DNA of 64,000 nucleotides from Tritrichomonas musculus. Lineage: Eukaryota; Parabasalia; Tritrichomonadida; Tritrichomonadidae. The notes under the pieces are model-generated. The model was given only the letters and a program-made list of their open reading frames with translations, was not told where the DNA came from and searched no databases. How positions within the stretch are numbered: position 1 is the stretch's first letter; each line of letters begins with the position of its first letter. This document shows, one piece after another, positions 20,576 through 28,900 of the stretch. A program made the translations under genes and the position numbers. Location: positions 5,580,001 to 5,644,000 of the forward strand of contig JAPFFF010000008.1 of the NCBI GenBank assembly GCA_039105265.1. Reading direction: 5' to 3'.

Positions 20576-23500
20576 ATGGATAAGGCAAAAAAAAATAAAA
20601 TCGTTATTATAATGTTAAATGATTTTACAGAAATTCAGTCCCTTCCAGAAGAAGATGGTGATTTAATTAAAGCTACTGTAACAATTTCGTCGGTTAGTCA
20701 TTGCTTACGCGAATTAATCGAGAATTCGCTCGATGCTGGAAGTAAAATTATCAGTATCAAGATTAATAATTGTGGTCTTGAATCAATTGTTGTTTCAGAT
20801 GATGGATGTGGTATTTCACAATCTGATTTAAATAAAATATGTTATGAAGGAGCTACCTCCAAAGATATTAAATTTGTATCATATACAAATGATAATAAAA
20901 TTTTATTAACCGATATAAATTCTACATCAGTTACGACCCAATCATTAAATCCCGATTCGCAAAATCCAGCCTCAGATTCAACAAATTTGAAATCTACCAA
21001 AGCTAAATGTTTCAGTAATTTTAGCGGGGGAAGAGGGCGAGCATTAGGAGCAATTGCGAATATATCATATCTTACCATTGAAAGTAGTTGCAATAATAGC
21101 GGTAATGGATTTCGATTAACATTTACGCAAAACGGTGAACGTTTAATCCAAACTGTTTCACGATTAAAAGGGACTTCAGTAAGTGTACAATCACTTTTCT
21201 ATGCTTATCCGGTCAGACGGCATCACTTACTTCAACGAAAAGCTGATGAATTTCGCGAAATAGAGGAAGTCATAACCGCCTTTTCAATATCGACCAAAAA
21301 GACTCTCAATGTTTCAATTGATGGTAAAACGATAACGCAAGTTCATTCGAGCAATATTGTTCATCGTCTTAAGTCTGTTTTAGGGAGCGAAGTATCGTCC
21401 CATTTAATTTACGGTAAAGTCGATTTGAGTGACTGGTTTCATGACACTTTTCTCGAGTTTTACACAACACCGCTTGATGGGAATGTAAACGGTCGTATTT
21501 ATTTGTCAATAAACGGTCGCCCCACAGTCAATATGAACATCATTCGCGGCATTCGTAACGAGTATCGAATTTGTAACGGTAACAAATGGCCCGTTGTTTG
21601 TCTTCTGATTTCTTCGTCTGCGAGAGAGTCTTATGAATTCGTTCCTGACTCGCCGTTTGTCACTACTGAGTTTGTCAAAGAAGAGCTGCTTCGTTCAATC
21701 ATATGTACGTCGTTACATAAAGCGTGGACAGATGATTGTCAAGCTTCACTTTTCACTCCTTCGAATTCATCAAATTCATCGTCTTTTGCGTTTTCATTCC
21801 CTTCGGCGGCTTCAATCTCGCTGCAAACAAGGAGAGTCGGAGAAAAGGACGAAATCTTAAAAAGATCAAGACCTTTAGAAACGCCTAAATTCAAAAGTAG
21901 TCGTCCTTTTTACTTGAATAAAAACGTGGTCGATTCTCCTTTGACAACTGAAAAAATTGTGTGCAGACTGAGAAAGGCAAGAAGCGAGTATAAAGAAGGC
22001 TTCGGGTATAGAAATACAGTGATAACTCAGTCTTCTTTCGCTAATATGGAAGTGATTGGCCAGTGGAACAAGGCATTCATCATAACAAGACTCGGAGCTG
22101 ACATATTCGCAATCGACCAGCACGCAGCATGCGAGGCAGCTAATTTCGAAAAGCTGAAAAAAAAAGGACAGAAAAAGTTGAACTGGTATTCAAAGAAAAA
22201 GCAGAAGCTTATCAAGCCAGTGATCTTAAACGTGCCAGAAGAAGACGTTGACAATGCAAGATTGTGCATCGATAAATGCAGAAGCCTTGGATTCGAATAT
22301 GAAATAATAAGCATAAAACAAAACTTCTCACAAACACAAAACGAAAACTTCTCACAAAACGAAAACTTCTCACAAAACGAAAACTTCTCACAAAACGAAA
22401 ACTTCTCACAAAACGAAAACTTCTTACAAAACGAAAACTTCTCACAAAACGAAAACTTCTCACAAAACGAAAACTTCTCACAAAACGAAAACTTCTCACA
22501 AACACAAAATGAAAACTTTTCACAAACACAAAACGAAAACTTCTCACAAACACAAAACGAAAACTTCTCACAAACACAAAATGAAAACTTCTCACAAACA
22601 CAAAACGAAAACTTCTCACAAACACAAAACGAAAACTTCTCACAAACACAAAACGAAAACTTCTCACAAACACAAAACGAAAACTTCTCACAAAACGAAA
22701 ACTTCTCACAAAACGAAAACTTCTCACAAAACGAAAACTTCTCACAAACACAAAATGAAAACTTTTCACAAACACAAAATGAAAACTTCTCACAAACACA
22801 AAACGAAAACTTCTCACAAACACAAAACGAAAACTTCTCACAAAACGAAAACTTCTCACAAAACGAAAACTTCTCACAAAACGAAAACTTCTCACAAAAC
22901 GAAAACTTCTCACAAAACGAAAACTTCTCACAAAACGAAAACTTCTCACAAAACGAAAACTTCTCACAAACACAAAATGAAAACTTTTCACAAACACAAA
23001 ACGAAAACTTCTCACAAACACAAAACGAAAACTTCTCACAAACACAAAACGAAAACTTCTCACAAACACAAAACGAAAACTTCTCACAAACACAAAACGA
23101 AAACTTCTCACAAACACAAAACGAAAACTTCTCACAAACACAAAACGAAAACTTCTCACAAACACAAAACGAAAACTTCTCACAAAACGAAAACTTCTCG
23201 CAAACACAAAACGAAAACTTCTCACAAACACAAAACGAAAACTTCTCACAAACACAAAATGAAAACTTCTCACAAACACAAAACGAAAACTTCTCACAAA
23301 CACAAAACGAAAACTTCTCACAAACACAAAATGAAAACTTCTCACAAACACAAAACGAAAACTTCTCACAAACACAAAATGAAAACTTCTCACAAACACA
23401 AAACGAAAACTTCTCACAAACACAAAACGAAAACTTCTCACAAACACAAAATGAAAACTTCTCACAAACACAAAACGAAAACTTCTCGCAAGATATGAAC

Positions 23501-23866
23501 TTTAGCCAGGTGCCAAACAATGAATTTGATGGTGCGAGTGGTGCGGACGAGCACTTTGGCAAGCGGAAATACGCAATTCTTGTTAATTCAATTCCGAGTG
23601 ACAAGAGCACTGCAACAGGTCTTCATGATTTGCAAGAGATTTTCATGCTTATGCGTGATGTTCCGCAGTCAGAAAATCGCCAAACTAATAGCTCAAAGAG
23701 CCGGATGATGTATCGCGCGTGCCGCTCGTCCGTCAGAGTTGGAGACACGCTTTCAATGCCGATGATGAAGAGCATCCTGAAACAAATGGCCACAAGCGAC
23801 TGTCCGTGGAATTGTCCTCATGGACGGCCAACGTGGTGCTGCATTGAAGCTCTTCAATCTAGTTGA
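20576..23866 (+). CDS. PMS2: PMS2-type MutL mismatch-repair endonuclease with a giant internal repeat
   Basis: A 1096-residue MutL homologue. The N-terminal GHKL ATPase shows ELIENSLDAGS (46-56), DDGCGI (75-80) and, after an extra ~45-residue insert, GGRGRALGAI at 151-160 where the family has GFRGEAL. The C-terminal endonuclease motif DQHA(x)2E(x)4E is intact at 514-525 (D514, H516, E520, E525). ACRSSV and the CPHGRPT zinc/active-site motif (1080-1086) are also present. These mark it as the PMS2/yeast Pms1 type rather than MLH1 or MLH3. It would pair with MLH1 and nick DNA near mismatches. Between the endonuclease motifs, about residues 582-972 are a tandem array of NFSQNE and NFSQTQNE units. 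Flanking sequence resumes the normal fold on both sides (CRSLGFEYEI before; LHDLQEIFMLM after). A second ATG at codon 13 is an alternative start. Confidence 0.92.
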   Translation: MDKAKKNKIVIIMLNDFTEIQSLPEEDGDLIKATVTISSVSHCLRELIENSLDAGSKIISIKINNCGLESIVVSDDGCGISQSDLNKICYEGATSKDIKFVSYTNDNKILLTDINSTSVTTQSLNPDSQNPASDSTNLKSTKAKCFSNFSGGRGRALGAIANISYLTIESSCNNSGNGFRLTFTQNGERLIQTVSRLKGTSVSVQSLFYAYPVRRHHLLQRKADEFREIEEVITAFSISTKKTLNVSIDGKTITQVHSSNIVHRLKSVLGSEVSSHLIYGKVDLSDWFHDTFLEFYTTPLDGNVNGRIYLSINGRPTVNMNIIRGIRNEYRICNGNKWPVVCLLISSSARESYEFVPDSPFVTTEFVKEELLRSIICTSLHKAWTDDCQASLFTPSNSSNSSSFAFSFPSAASISLQTRRVGEKDEILKRSRPLETPKFKSSRPFYLNKNVVDSPLTTEKIVCRLRKARSEYKEGFGYRNTVITQSSFANMEVIGQWNKAFIITRLGADIFAIDQHAACEAANFEKLKKKGQKKLNWYSKKKQKLIKPVILNVPEEDVDNARLCIDKCRSLGFEYEIISIKQNFSQTQNENFSQNENFSQNENFSQNENFSQNENFLQNENFSQNENFSQNENFSQNENFSQTQNENFSQTQNENFSQTQNENFSQTQNENFSQTQNENFSQTQNENFSQTQNENFSQTQNENFSQNENFSQNENFSQNENFSQTQNENFSQTQNENFSQTQNENFSQTQNENFSQNENFSQNENFSQNENFSQNENFSQNENFSQNENFSQNENFSQTQNENFSQTQNENFSQTQNENFSQTQNENFSQTQNENFSQTQNENFSQTQNENFSQTQNENFSQTQNENFSQNENFSQTQNENFSQTQNENFSQTQNENFSQTQNENFSQTQNENFSQTQNENFSQTQNENFSQTQNENFSQTQNENFSQTQNENFSQTQNENFSQTQNENFSQDMNFSQVPNNEFDGASGADEHFGKRKYAILVNSIPSDKSTATGLHDLQEIFMLMRDVPQSENRQTNSSKSRMMYRACRSSVRVGDTLSMPMMKSILKQMATSDCPWNCPHGRPTWCCIEALQSS
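22318..23490 (+). repeat. in-frame coding minisatellite of 18- and 24-bp units
   Basis: About 1.17 kb of tandem repeats lie inside the PMS2-type gene. There are two unit types, both multiples of three: 18 bp (aacttctcacaaaacgaa, NFSQNE) and 24 bp with an added acacaa (NFSQTQNE). More than fifty units are present in mixed runs. Nearly all differences between units are synonymous or near-silent (AAC/AAT, GAA/GAG, TCA/TCG), which points to recent expansion and homogenisation. The low rate of stops also leaves long open frames on the opposite strand, which are artefacts of the repeat. Confidence 0.95.
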
Positions 23867-24362
23867 AATTTGATATTATATATTAATTATTTTAATTTTT
23901 TTATGAATATTCTGAGAAAAATATTTTGGAGAATATTAACGGTTTATGCTGCTGCTTTTGAAGCTATCTTATGCTAATATATTTGAAAAATCCATACATA
24001 TATTTAATTTTAATATAATAAGGCATGATTATGCATTTATGTGAAATATTTTTTATGCCAGATATGCAATTAGGATAGCATTCATTTTCACTTTCTTTGG
24101 AATCTATTGTTATATTTTTAAATAAATTGTGATTTACGAATTTTAAATTATTGGATATTTTTAGATGAAATTATTTAAAATTTAGGTTGCTAAATGCATT
24201 ATTATTTAAAAAATAGAAGAATAAAGATCTGATGAATAAAAGTTTTTTTTGAATGAAAAAAACGAACATTTTTTTTGTATGATAAAATGGTTCAAAAACG
24301 TATATCAAGACCATTTAGGCATTCAAAATATTAGCTTCTAAGTAAAACTATCATCAAAGATC
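23867..24362. other. intergenic region
   Basis: About 500 bases of AT-rich DNA between PMS2 and LRRC56. ATCATCAAAGATC lies just before the LRRC56 ATG and includes a TCA initiator-like motif. No gene seen. Confidence 0.45.
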
Positions 24363-25982
24363 ATGATCACAAGCGAAGCAATCATTGAATATGGAGCAGT
24401 AGGAGCTTTCCACTGCAAAGATATATTTGATCTTAAGGGTAATTGCAAGCCAGAAGATGTACACACATTACAATGCCAAGTTGACACTACTGAAAGCTCT
24501 CTTTCATTCATTGGTGACCGCTTTCCAAACTTACAAAAATTGAAATTGAACAATTCAATAATACCCAACATGCGCGATATAGGGTGTAGATTTACTAATC
24601 TAAAGTTTTTGTCGTTAGCAAGATGTGGAATTACCTCATTGAATGGAATTTCGACAATTTCGCAGGTTCTTGAAGAATTATATCTTGCATTTAACCAAAT
24701 TGATGATTGCTCAGAACTAGTTGGAATGGACTCCCTGGTTGTCATTGATTTGGAAGAAAATAATATATCTGATCTCTCTAATATTGAATTTTTAAGTACT
24801 TGCTCAAATTTGAAATCATTAACTTTATCTGGAAATCCATGTGTTGATGATCCAGAGACTTACAGATCAAAAGTTAGAAATCTTCTCCCTAAACTTCGAT
24901 ATCTAGATGAAAAAAGGCTCCAACCCAAAGAAACTAAGCCTAACCCAAGAAGTGCAAGAATAAAGAACGAAATTACTTACAAAACAAAAAAGATACAGCC
25001 AAAAGAACCAGAAAACAATTTACCAAAAGAGACAGAAAAAGTACAAGAGAAAGGAAGAGACTTGCCCAACGGATCCAATTCAGAAAAAGATATATCCAAA
25101 GATAAAGAAAAGCATCAGCCAAAAGAGCCCGAAGCAAAGAAACCTCAAGTCAATCAAAAAGGAAAGCCACAAATTGGAGAGTCTGGCAAAGAAAAATCTC
25201 ATCAAACCCCAAAGGTCAATGTTCAACCAAAAGAATCGCAGACCGAGAAAACTCAAGCAAAGTCAAATGAAAAAGTTCAACCAAAAGAATCACAAGCTGC
25301 GAAAACTGAAGCAAAGCCAAATGAAAAAATTCAACCAAAAGAATCACTGCCCGCGAAAGCTCAAACAAAACCAAATGAAAAAGTTCAATCCAAGCAAAAA
25401 GAAAAGCAACAAATTAAAGAGCCTGAACAAGAAAAATCACAACCAAAAGGATCTGAATCAGAAAAAGTTCAAATAAAGCAAAAAGGCAAACTTCAACCAA
25501 AGCAAAAAGGAAAGAATCAAACTAAAGAATCCGAATCAGAGAAAATTTCATCCAAACCCAGAGAAAAAGTGCAATCAAAAACAGATATCAAAAAGGTACC
25601 AAAAGAACAAGACAAAAATCAATCAAATTCCGAACAGAAAAAAGTTCAAATTATTGAACCAGAAGAAATTCCAAAGCCATCTACATCATTTCAAGTTACT
25701 GAACCACCAGCTCCTCCTCCACAAGAAACATTTAAAGTTAAAGAACCCCAGTATGAAAATGATGATGAAGTCATTATCACAGAGATGCTGGACGACCTGA
25801 TTGAAGACAGGCCACCAACTGCTCGTGGGAACTATGAAAGTAAATTCTTCAAAGATTCCTTCGAATTACAGCAAAGATACAAAACGCCAATTGCACTAAA
25901 GACAAAGCCGCATGTTATTACTCCTCGTGTCCCACGCAATAAAAAGCCTCGAGCAATTTCATCCGTGAAAAAGTTAGCTTAA
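24363..25982 (+). CDS. LRRC56: LRRC56/ODA8-like leucine-rich-repeat protein
   Basis: A 539-residue protein. Leucine-rich repeats cover about residues 45-185. The order of repeats matches LRRC56 closely: VDTTESSL, FPNLQKLKLNNS, MRDIGCRFTNLKFLSLARCG, LEELYLAFNQIDD, VVIDLEENNISDLS, LKSLTLSGNP, and a capping segment ending LLPKLRYLDEKRL. LRRC56 (ODA8 in Chlamydomonas) helps preassemble and deliver outer-arm dyneins to flagella. The rest (200-480) is Lys/Pro/Glu/Gln-rich with many PKE-type units (QPKES, QPKEP) and is expected to be disordered. A short C-terminal segment has more ordered composition. This suits a flagellated organism. TCATCA just upstream of the ATG fits an initiator. Confidence 0.85.
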   Translation: MITSEAIIEYGAVGAFHCKDIFDLKGNCKPEDVHTLQCQVDTTESSLSFIGDRFPNLQKLKLNNSIIPNMRDIGCRFTNLKFLSLARCGITSLNGISTISQVLEELYLAFNQIDDCSELVGMDSLVVIDLEENNISDLSNIEFLSTCSNLKSLTLSGNPCVDDPETYRSKVRNLLPKLRYLDEKRLQPKETKPNPRSARIKNEITYKTKKIQPKEPENNLPKETEKVQEKGRDLPNGSNSEKDISKDKEKHQPKEPEAKKPQVNQKGKPQIGESGKEKSHQTPKVNVQPKESQTEKTQAKSNEKVQPKESQAAKTEAKPNEKIQPKESLPAKAQTKPNEKVQSKQKEKQQIKEPEQEKSQPKGSESEKVQIKQKGKLQPKQKGKNQTKESESEKISSKPREKVQSKTDIKKVPKEQDKNQSNSEQKKVQIIEPEEIPKPSTSFQVTEPPAPPPQETFKVKEPQYENDDEVIITEMLDDLIEDRPPTARGNYESKFFKDSFELQQRYKTPIALKTKPHVITPRVPRNKKPRAISSVKKLA

Positions 25983-26622
25983 TTCATATAGCTATTTGTA
26001 TGTATGTTATATTATTTAAATAAATATTTTTATTGACGGTCTTTTCAAGTAATATTTTTTCAATATTTTAAAAAAAATAATAAAAAAGCCTATGATAAGG
26101 TCTTCTCTTTGAAGCTAAATGTCAAGCATCAACAATAAATGCTTAAAAAATGTCTTTAATAGATGGTATTAAACAGTTTTTTTTATTCAACTTTTTCAGA
26201 GATATAATCAAGATAACGAGATTTATCTAAAAAACGTATTTACTGTTGGTAATAATTTAAACTATTTTATGCAAATTTATATATAAAATCATATTTCGAC
26301 TTTCATTTGAATAAAATTTGTCTTTCATGTTGCAATTGATATTTTTATTATCATAATTTGAGTATAATATTATACACAAATCAGTTGAAGCAAGAAGTTT
26401 TGATGTCTTTATTACATGGTGTTAAATAAATGATAATAAATTATCTTTCTATGTAATCTTTTCGCATATTAATATATTTAAAAATATTCGATGATTTTTT
26501 AATGTTTTTAATATTTTATATTTGATGATTTTTTTATAAATTTGATTATTATTGCAAAAATATAATTAAAATAGATGAAAATTTTATTTTATTCAAAAGA
26601 ATCCGTTTATTTTTCTAAATTA
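25983..26622. other. intergenic region
   Basis: About 640 bases of AT-rich DNA between LRRC56 and B9D1. A 48-base in-frame extension upstream of the B9D1 start (from ATG at 26575) is open but is judged non-coding or an alternative start. Nothing else recognised. Confidence 0.45.
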
Positions 26623-27162
26623 ATGTCAGCACAACTTGTTTTAAGTGTTCAAGGACAAATTATTTCTTGCACCGCTGACAACGCATCAGATTTATTTTGT
26701 AAATTTGGCTTTAATATGGGATCAGATTGGACAATTATTTCAGGATGTGAAGATGGTGTTTCTCAAAGCGCTAGAATTAACCTCGATCATGAATGTACAT
26801 GGAACTTTCCAATTGATATTGTTTTTCAATCGCCTCGACCTTATGGATGGCCACAAATTATTTTTAACGTTTATGGATATAACTTATTTGGAAATAAAAC
26901 AGTTGTAGGATATGGAGCTGTTCATATTCCTACAGCTTCTGGGCATCATTCTTTCAATGTCCCTTTATTTTCAAGGGCACCTTCACCAACAGAAAGATTT
27001 ACCGGGTTTTTCACTGGAAGAATGCCAGAAGCAATAGCACCCAATTTTATAGCAGGTGGTGATGCAAGAGAAATATTCAAAACAGAATCTCATGGATATG
27101 TTCGTGTTACTTTTGATGTTGTTATGTCAGGATTGAAAAAATTGGATTTAACAGTCGAATAA
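26623..27162 (+). CDS. B9D1: B9 domain-containing protein 1 (transition-zone MKS complex)
   Basis: From the chosen start the protein has 179 residues, almost all one B9 (C2-like) domain. It matches B9D1 along its whole length: SVQGQIISC at the start, LFCKFGFNMGSDW, then CTWNFPIDIVFQS, RPYGWPQIIFNVYGYN, LFGNKTVVGYGAVHIP, SGHHSFNVPLF, ERFTGFFTGRMPE, and a final strand GYVRVTFDVV. B9D1 with B9D2 and MKS1 forms part of the ciliary transition-zone gate. An upstream ATG at 26575 would add 16 residues that do not resemble the family, so MSAQLVLS is taken as the start. With LRRC56 next door this is the second cilium gene in 3 kb. Confidence 0.9.
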   Translation: MSAQLVLSVQGQIISCTADNASDLFCKFGFNMGSDWTIISGCEDGVSQSARINLDHECTWNFPIDIVFQSPRPYGWPQIIFNVYGYNLFGNKTVVGYGAVHIPTASGHHSFNVPLFSRAPSPTERFTGFFTGRMPEAIAPNFIAGGDAREIFKTESHGYVRVTFDVVMSGLKKLDLTVE

Positions 27163-27422
27163 ATTTATTTTTAAATTTTATTTTTTAGATTAATAAACTT
27201 ATTTTTATATTTCTATTTCATCAATCAAATCTTAATTTGCATTTGAAAAAATTTACCTGTTTGGAAGAAGTTCTATTAGAAATCATTCAATTGTGTTGAA
27301 ATAAATAGCATCTTATTATATAATAAATATATATATAAAAATTTGGTGAGGGCAAATTAATAATAATTAACATTTATCATTATATTATCAAAATTAAATA
27401 TTACACATATTGCTTTTTCTTA

Positions 27423-28073
27423 TCAATGAGCTTTCACGTAGAGTGATAATGCATTTAATGTTGTATTTGATAAAGAGTCAGCATCAATGGTTAACTTCTC
27501 ACCTTCAATTTTCAAATTTGATTGGGTTTCTTTTAAAAGCGTCATTACATCAATTCTATCATTATCATTTTCTAACTTTTCGTTTAATTTGCCAACAATA
27601 TCAGCTATCGCTTGAGATGTTGGTGGAGGCATATTTTCCGCTTTTTTTACAATAGTTAATAGCATTGGATCAATTGCTTGTGGGACTGGGCCATTTGCTA
27701 TAATTTCGGATAGTTTTTTCATTGTCTGACATGTTAAATCGTACCAATTTTGAGGATCAGGGCATCCAATGCCTATAGCAATTTTTTCAAATTCTTTTTT
27801 TTTATACTCCGCTATTCTATAATAAACTGAACCGTTTGGATGGTATTTCATTGCGTTATCGTAAATAAGACATACATCTTTATACCATTCTATAGCTGAA
27901 GAGTATTTATCGGTTTTGAGTTTTTTCGTAATTGTTTCGAAATCCATTGGTGTTTCAATAATTTCATTATAATTATTTAATCCTTTGGCTGGAAGTACAA
28001 AATACGAGTTCAATGGTCTTTGCATTAATTCATCTGTAATTTTTTTGCATTGAGCAAGAAGATGCGAGGACAT
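27423..28073 (-). CDS. bromodomain protein with NET-like C-terminus (BET-like)
   Basis: A 216-residue protein. Residues ~5-105 form a bromodomain: a first helix LLAQCKKITDELMQRP, then YFVLPAKGLNNYNEIIETPMDFETI, LKTDKYSSAIEWYKDV, and IYDNAMKYHPNGSVYYRIA. The expected acetyl-lysine asparagine is replaced or shifted: the family's 'YN' position reads MKYHPNGS, so the key Asn may be the N of PNGS. The C-terminal ~65 residues resemble an NET domain, with ADIVGKLNEKL, then GEKLTIDADSLSNTTLNAL. It would bind acetylated histones. Metazoan BET proteins are larger, with two bromodomains. Single-bromodomain short forms are common in protists. The upstream ATG at 28073 fits the family start. Confidence 0.85.
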   Translation of the reverse strand: MSSHLLAQCKKITDELMQRPLNSYFVLPAKGLNNYNEIIETPMDFETITKKLKTDKYSSAIEWYKDVCLIYDNAMKYHPNGSVYYRIAEYKKKEFEKIAIGIGCPDPQNWYDLTCQTMKKLSEIIANGPVPQAIDPMLLTIVKKAENMPPPTSQAIADIVGKLNEKLENDNDRIDVMTLLKETQSNLKIEGEKLTIDADSLSNTTLNALSLYVKAH

Positions 28074-28215
28074 CTTTTATAAGATTCAAAATAGGTGAAA
28101 TTGAGTAGGTGAATAATAAATTATACATGGCAAAAACAAAGCTTTGCGATAAGATCCTTTTTAGCATAAGCGGCCTTGTTTTTATAAGTTTATTTTTATT
28201 TCTAATTTCATAGTG

Positions 28216-28637
28216 ATGTCCCTTAGCTCTTTTTATAACTTGTATGTTTTTATTTATTATGTTAAACTAACGCCAGAAGTCAATTAATCGATCAAAACTA
28301 TACATATACGATACAAATAAGCAGCGAAGCAGTTAATTATCATCTTGGTGTAACAGCTCAAAGTGCTCTTGTTGGAATTTTTTGTGTAATTGCACTTGGT
28401 CATGAAATAATGGCTCTTACATCAAGAACTTTACTTCCATTTATGGAAAAAGATATGGCCCGAGCGATTACTCATTTATTAATAGGCTGCTTTTCACTCG
28501 GTTTTTGCGGAGGAATGGGAATTTACGCGTCAATAATAGAAATGTCATTTGCAGTTGTTTGTTACATTACAGCAATTGCTAAAGCATGGAATCCAGGAAA
28601 TGGCGAACCAGTTGAATATGATCAATCAACAACTTAA
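28216..28637 (+). CDS. small polytopic membrane protein with a 35-bp intron
   Basis: Exon 1 is 28216-28241, a 35-bp intron lies at 28242-28276, and exon 2 covers 28277-28637. Splicing is in phase 2 (TT + A) and gives 128 residues. Without splicing, the only ATG in the long frame (28410) would delete the first hydrophobic helix. The spliced protein starts MSLSSFYNLSQLIDQNYTYT and continues with a helix at SALVGIFCVIALGHEIM. Further hydrophobic segments follow at ITHLLIGCFSLGFCGGMGIYAS and MSFAVVCYITAIAKAW. The KDMARAITHLLIGCFSLGF region loosely recalls COPI-associated membrane proteins, a weak suggestion only. TTTCATAGTG sits immediately before the ATG and fits an initiator. Confidence 0.8.
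28242..28276 (+). other. very short spliceosomal intron (35 bp)
   Basis: The intron begins GTATGT, the standard trichomonad donor, and ends AAACTAACGCCAG, with the ACTAAC branch site fused to the acceptor. Its removal restores the frame and adds a credible N-terminus with an initiator-like motif just upstream. Together with the intron at 13692 this is the second in the window. Confidence 0.85.
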
Positions 28638-28900
28638 ATATATTTAATTAATAGATGCTGTTTTTTATTATTATTAAAATGCGCTGGTATTAATTTTAAT
28701 GTTCAACTTATAAATTTTTTCTATTTTCATTAATTTTTTTTTGTGTGTTATTTTATCTAATTGTCATACAGTGAAATGTAAAAAAAATAATATATAAAGA
28801 CATAGAAATTGATATAATATTTACAAAAACAAAAAAAACTAAGCTAAATCGCATGGTCTGCATTAATGCCACTCATATAATAATAATCGAATAGAAAAAA

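Noticed and set aside
22318-23490. CRISPR-like array
   Set aside because: Units are contiguous with no unique spacers, and the array is coding in frame.
22027-23610. Long open frames on the minus strand and in another plus frame across the PMS2 repeat (CEKFSFCV-, RSFRFVFV- and KTSHKHKT-type repeats)
   Set aside because: They are by-products of a stop-free tandem repeat read in other frames. The PMS2 frame continues into conserved domains on both sides.
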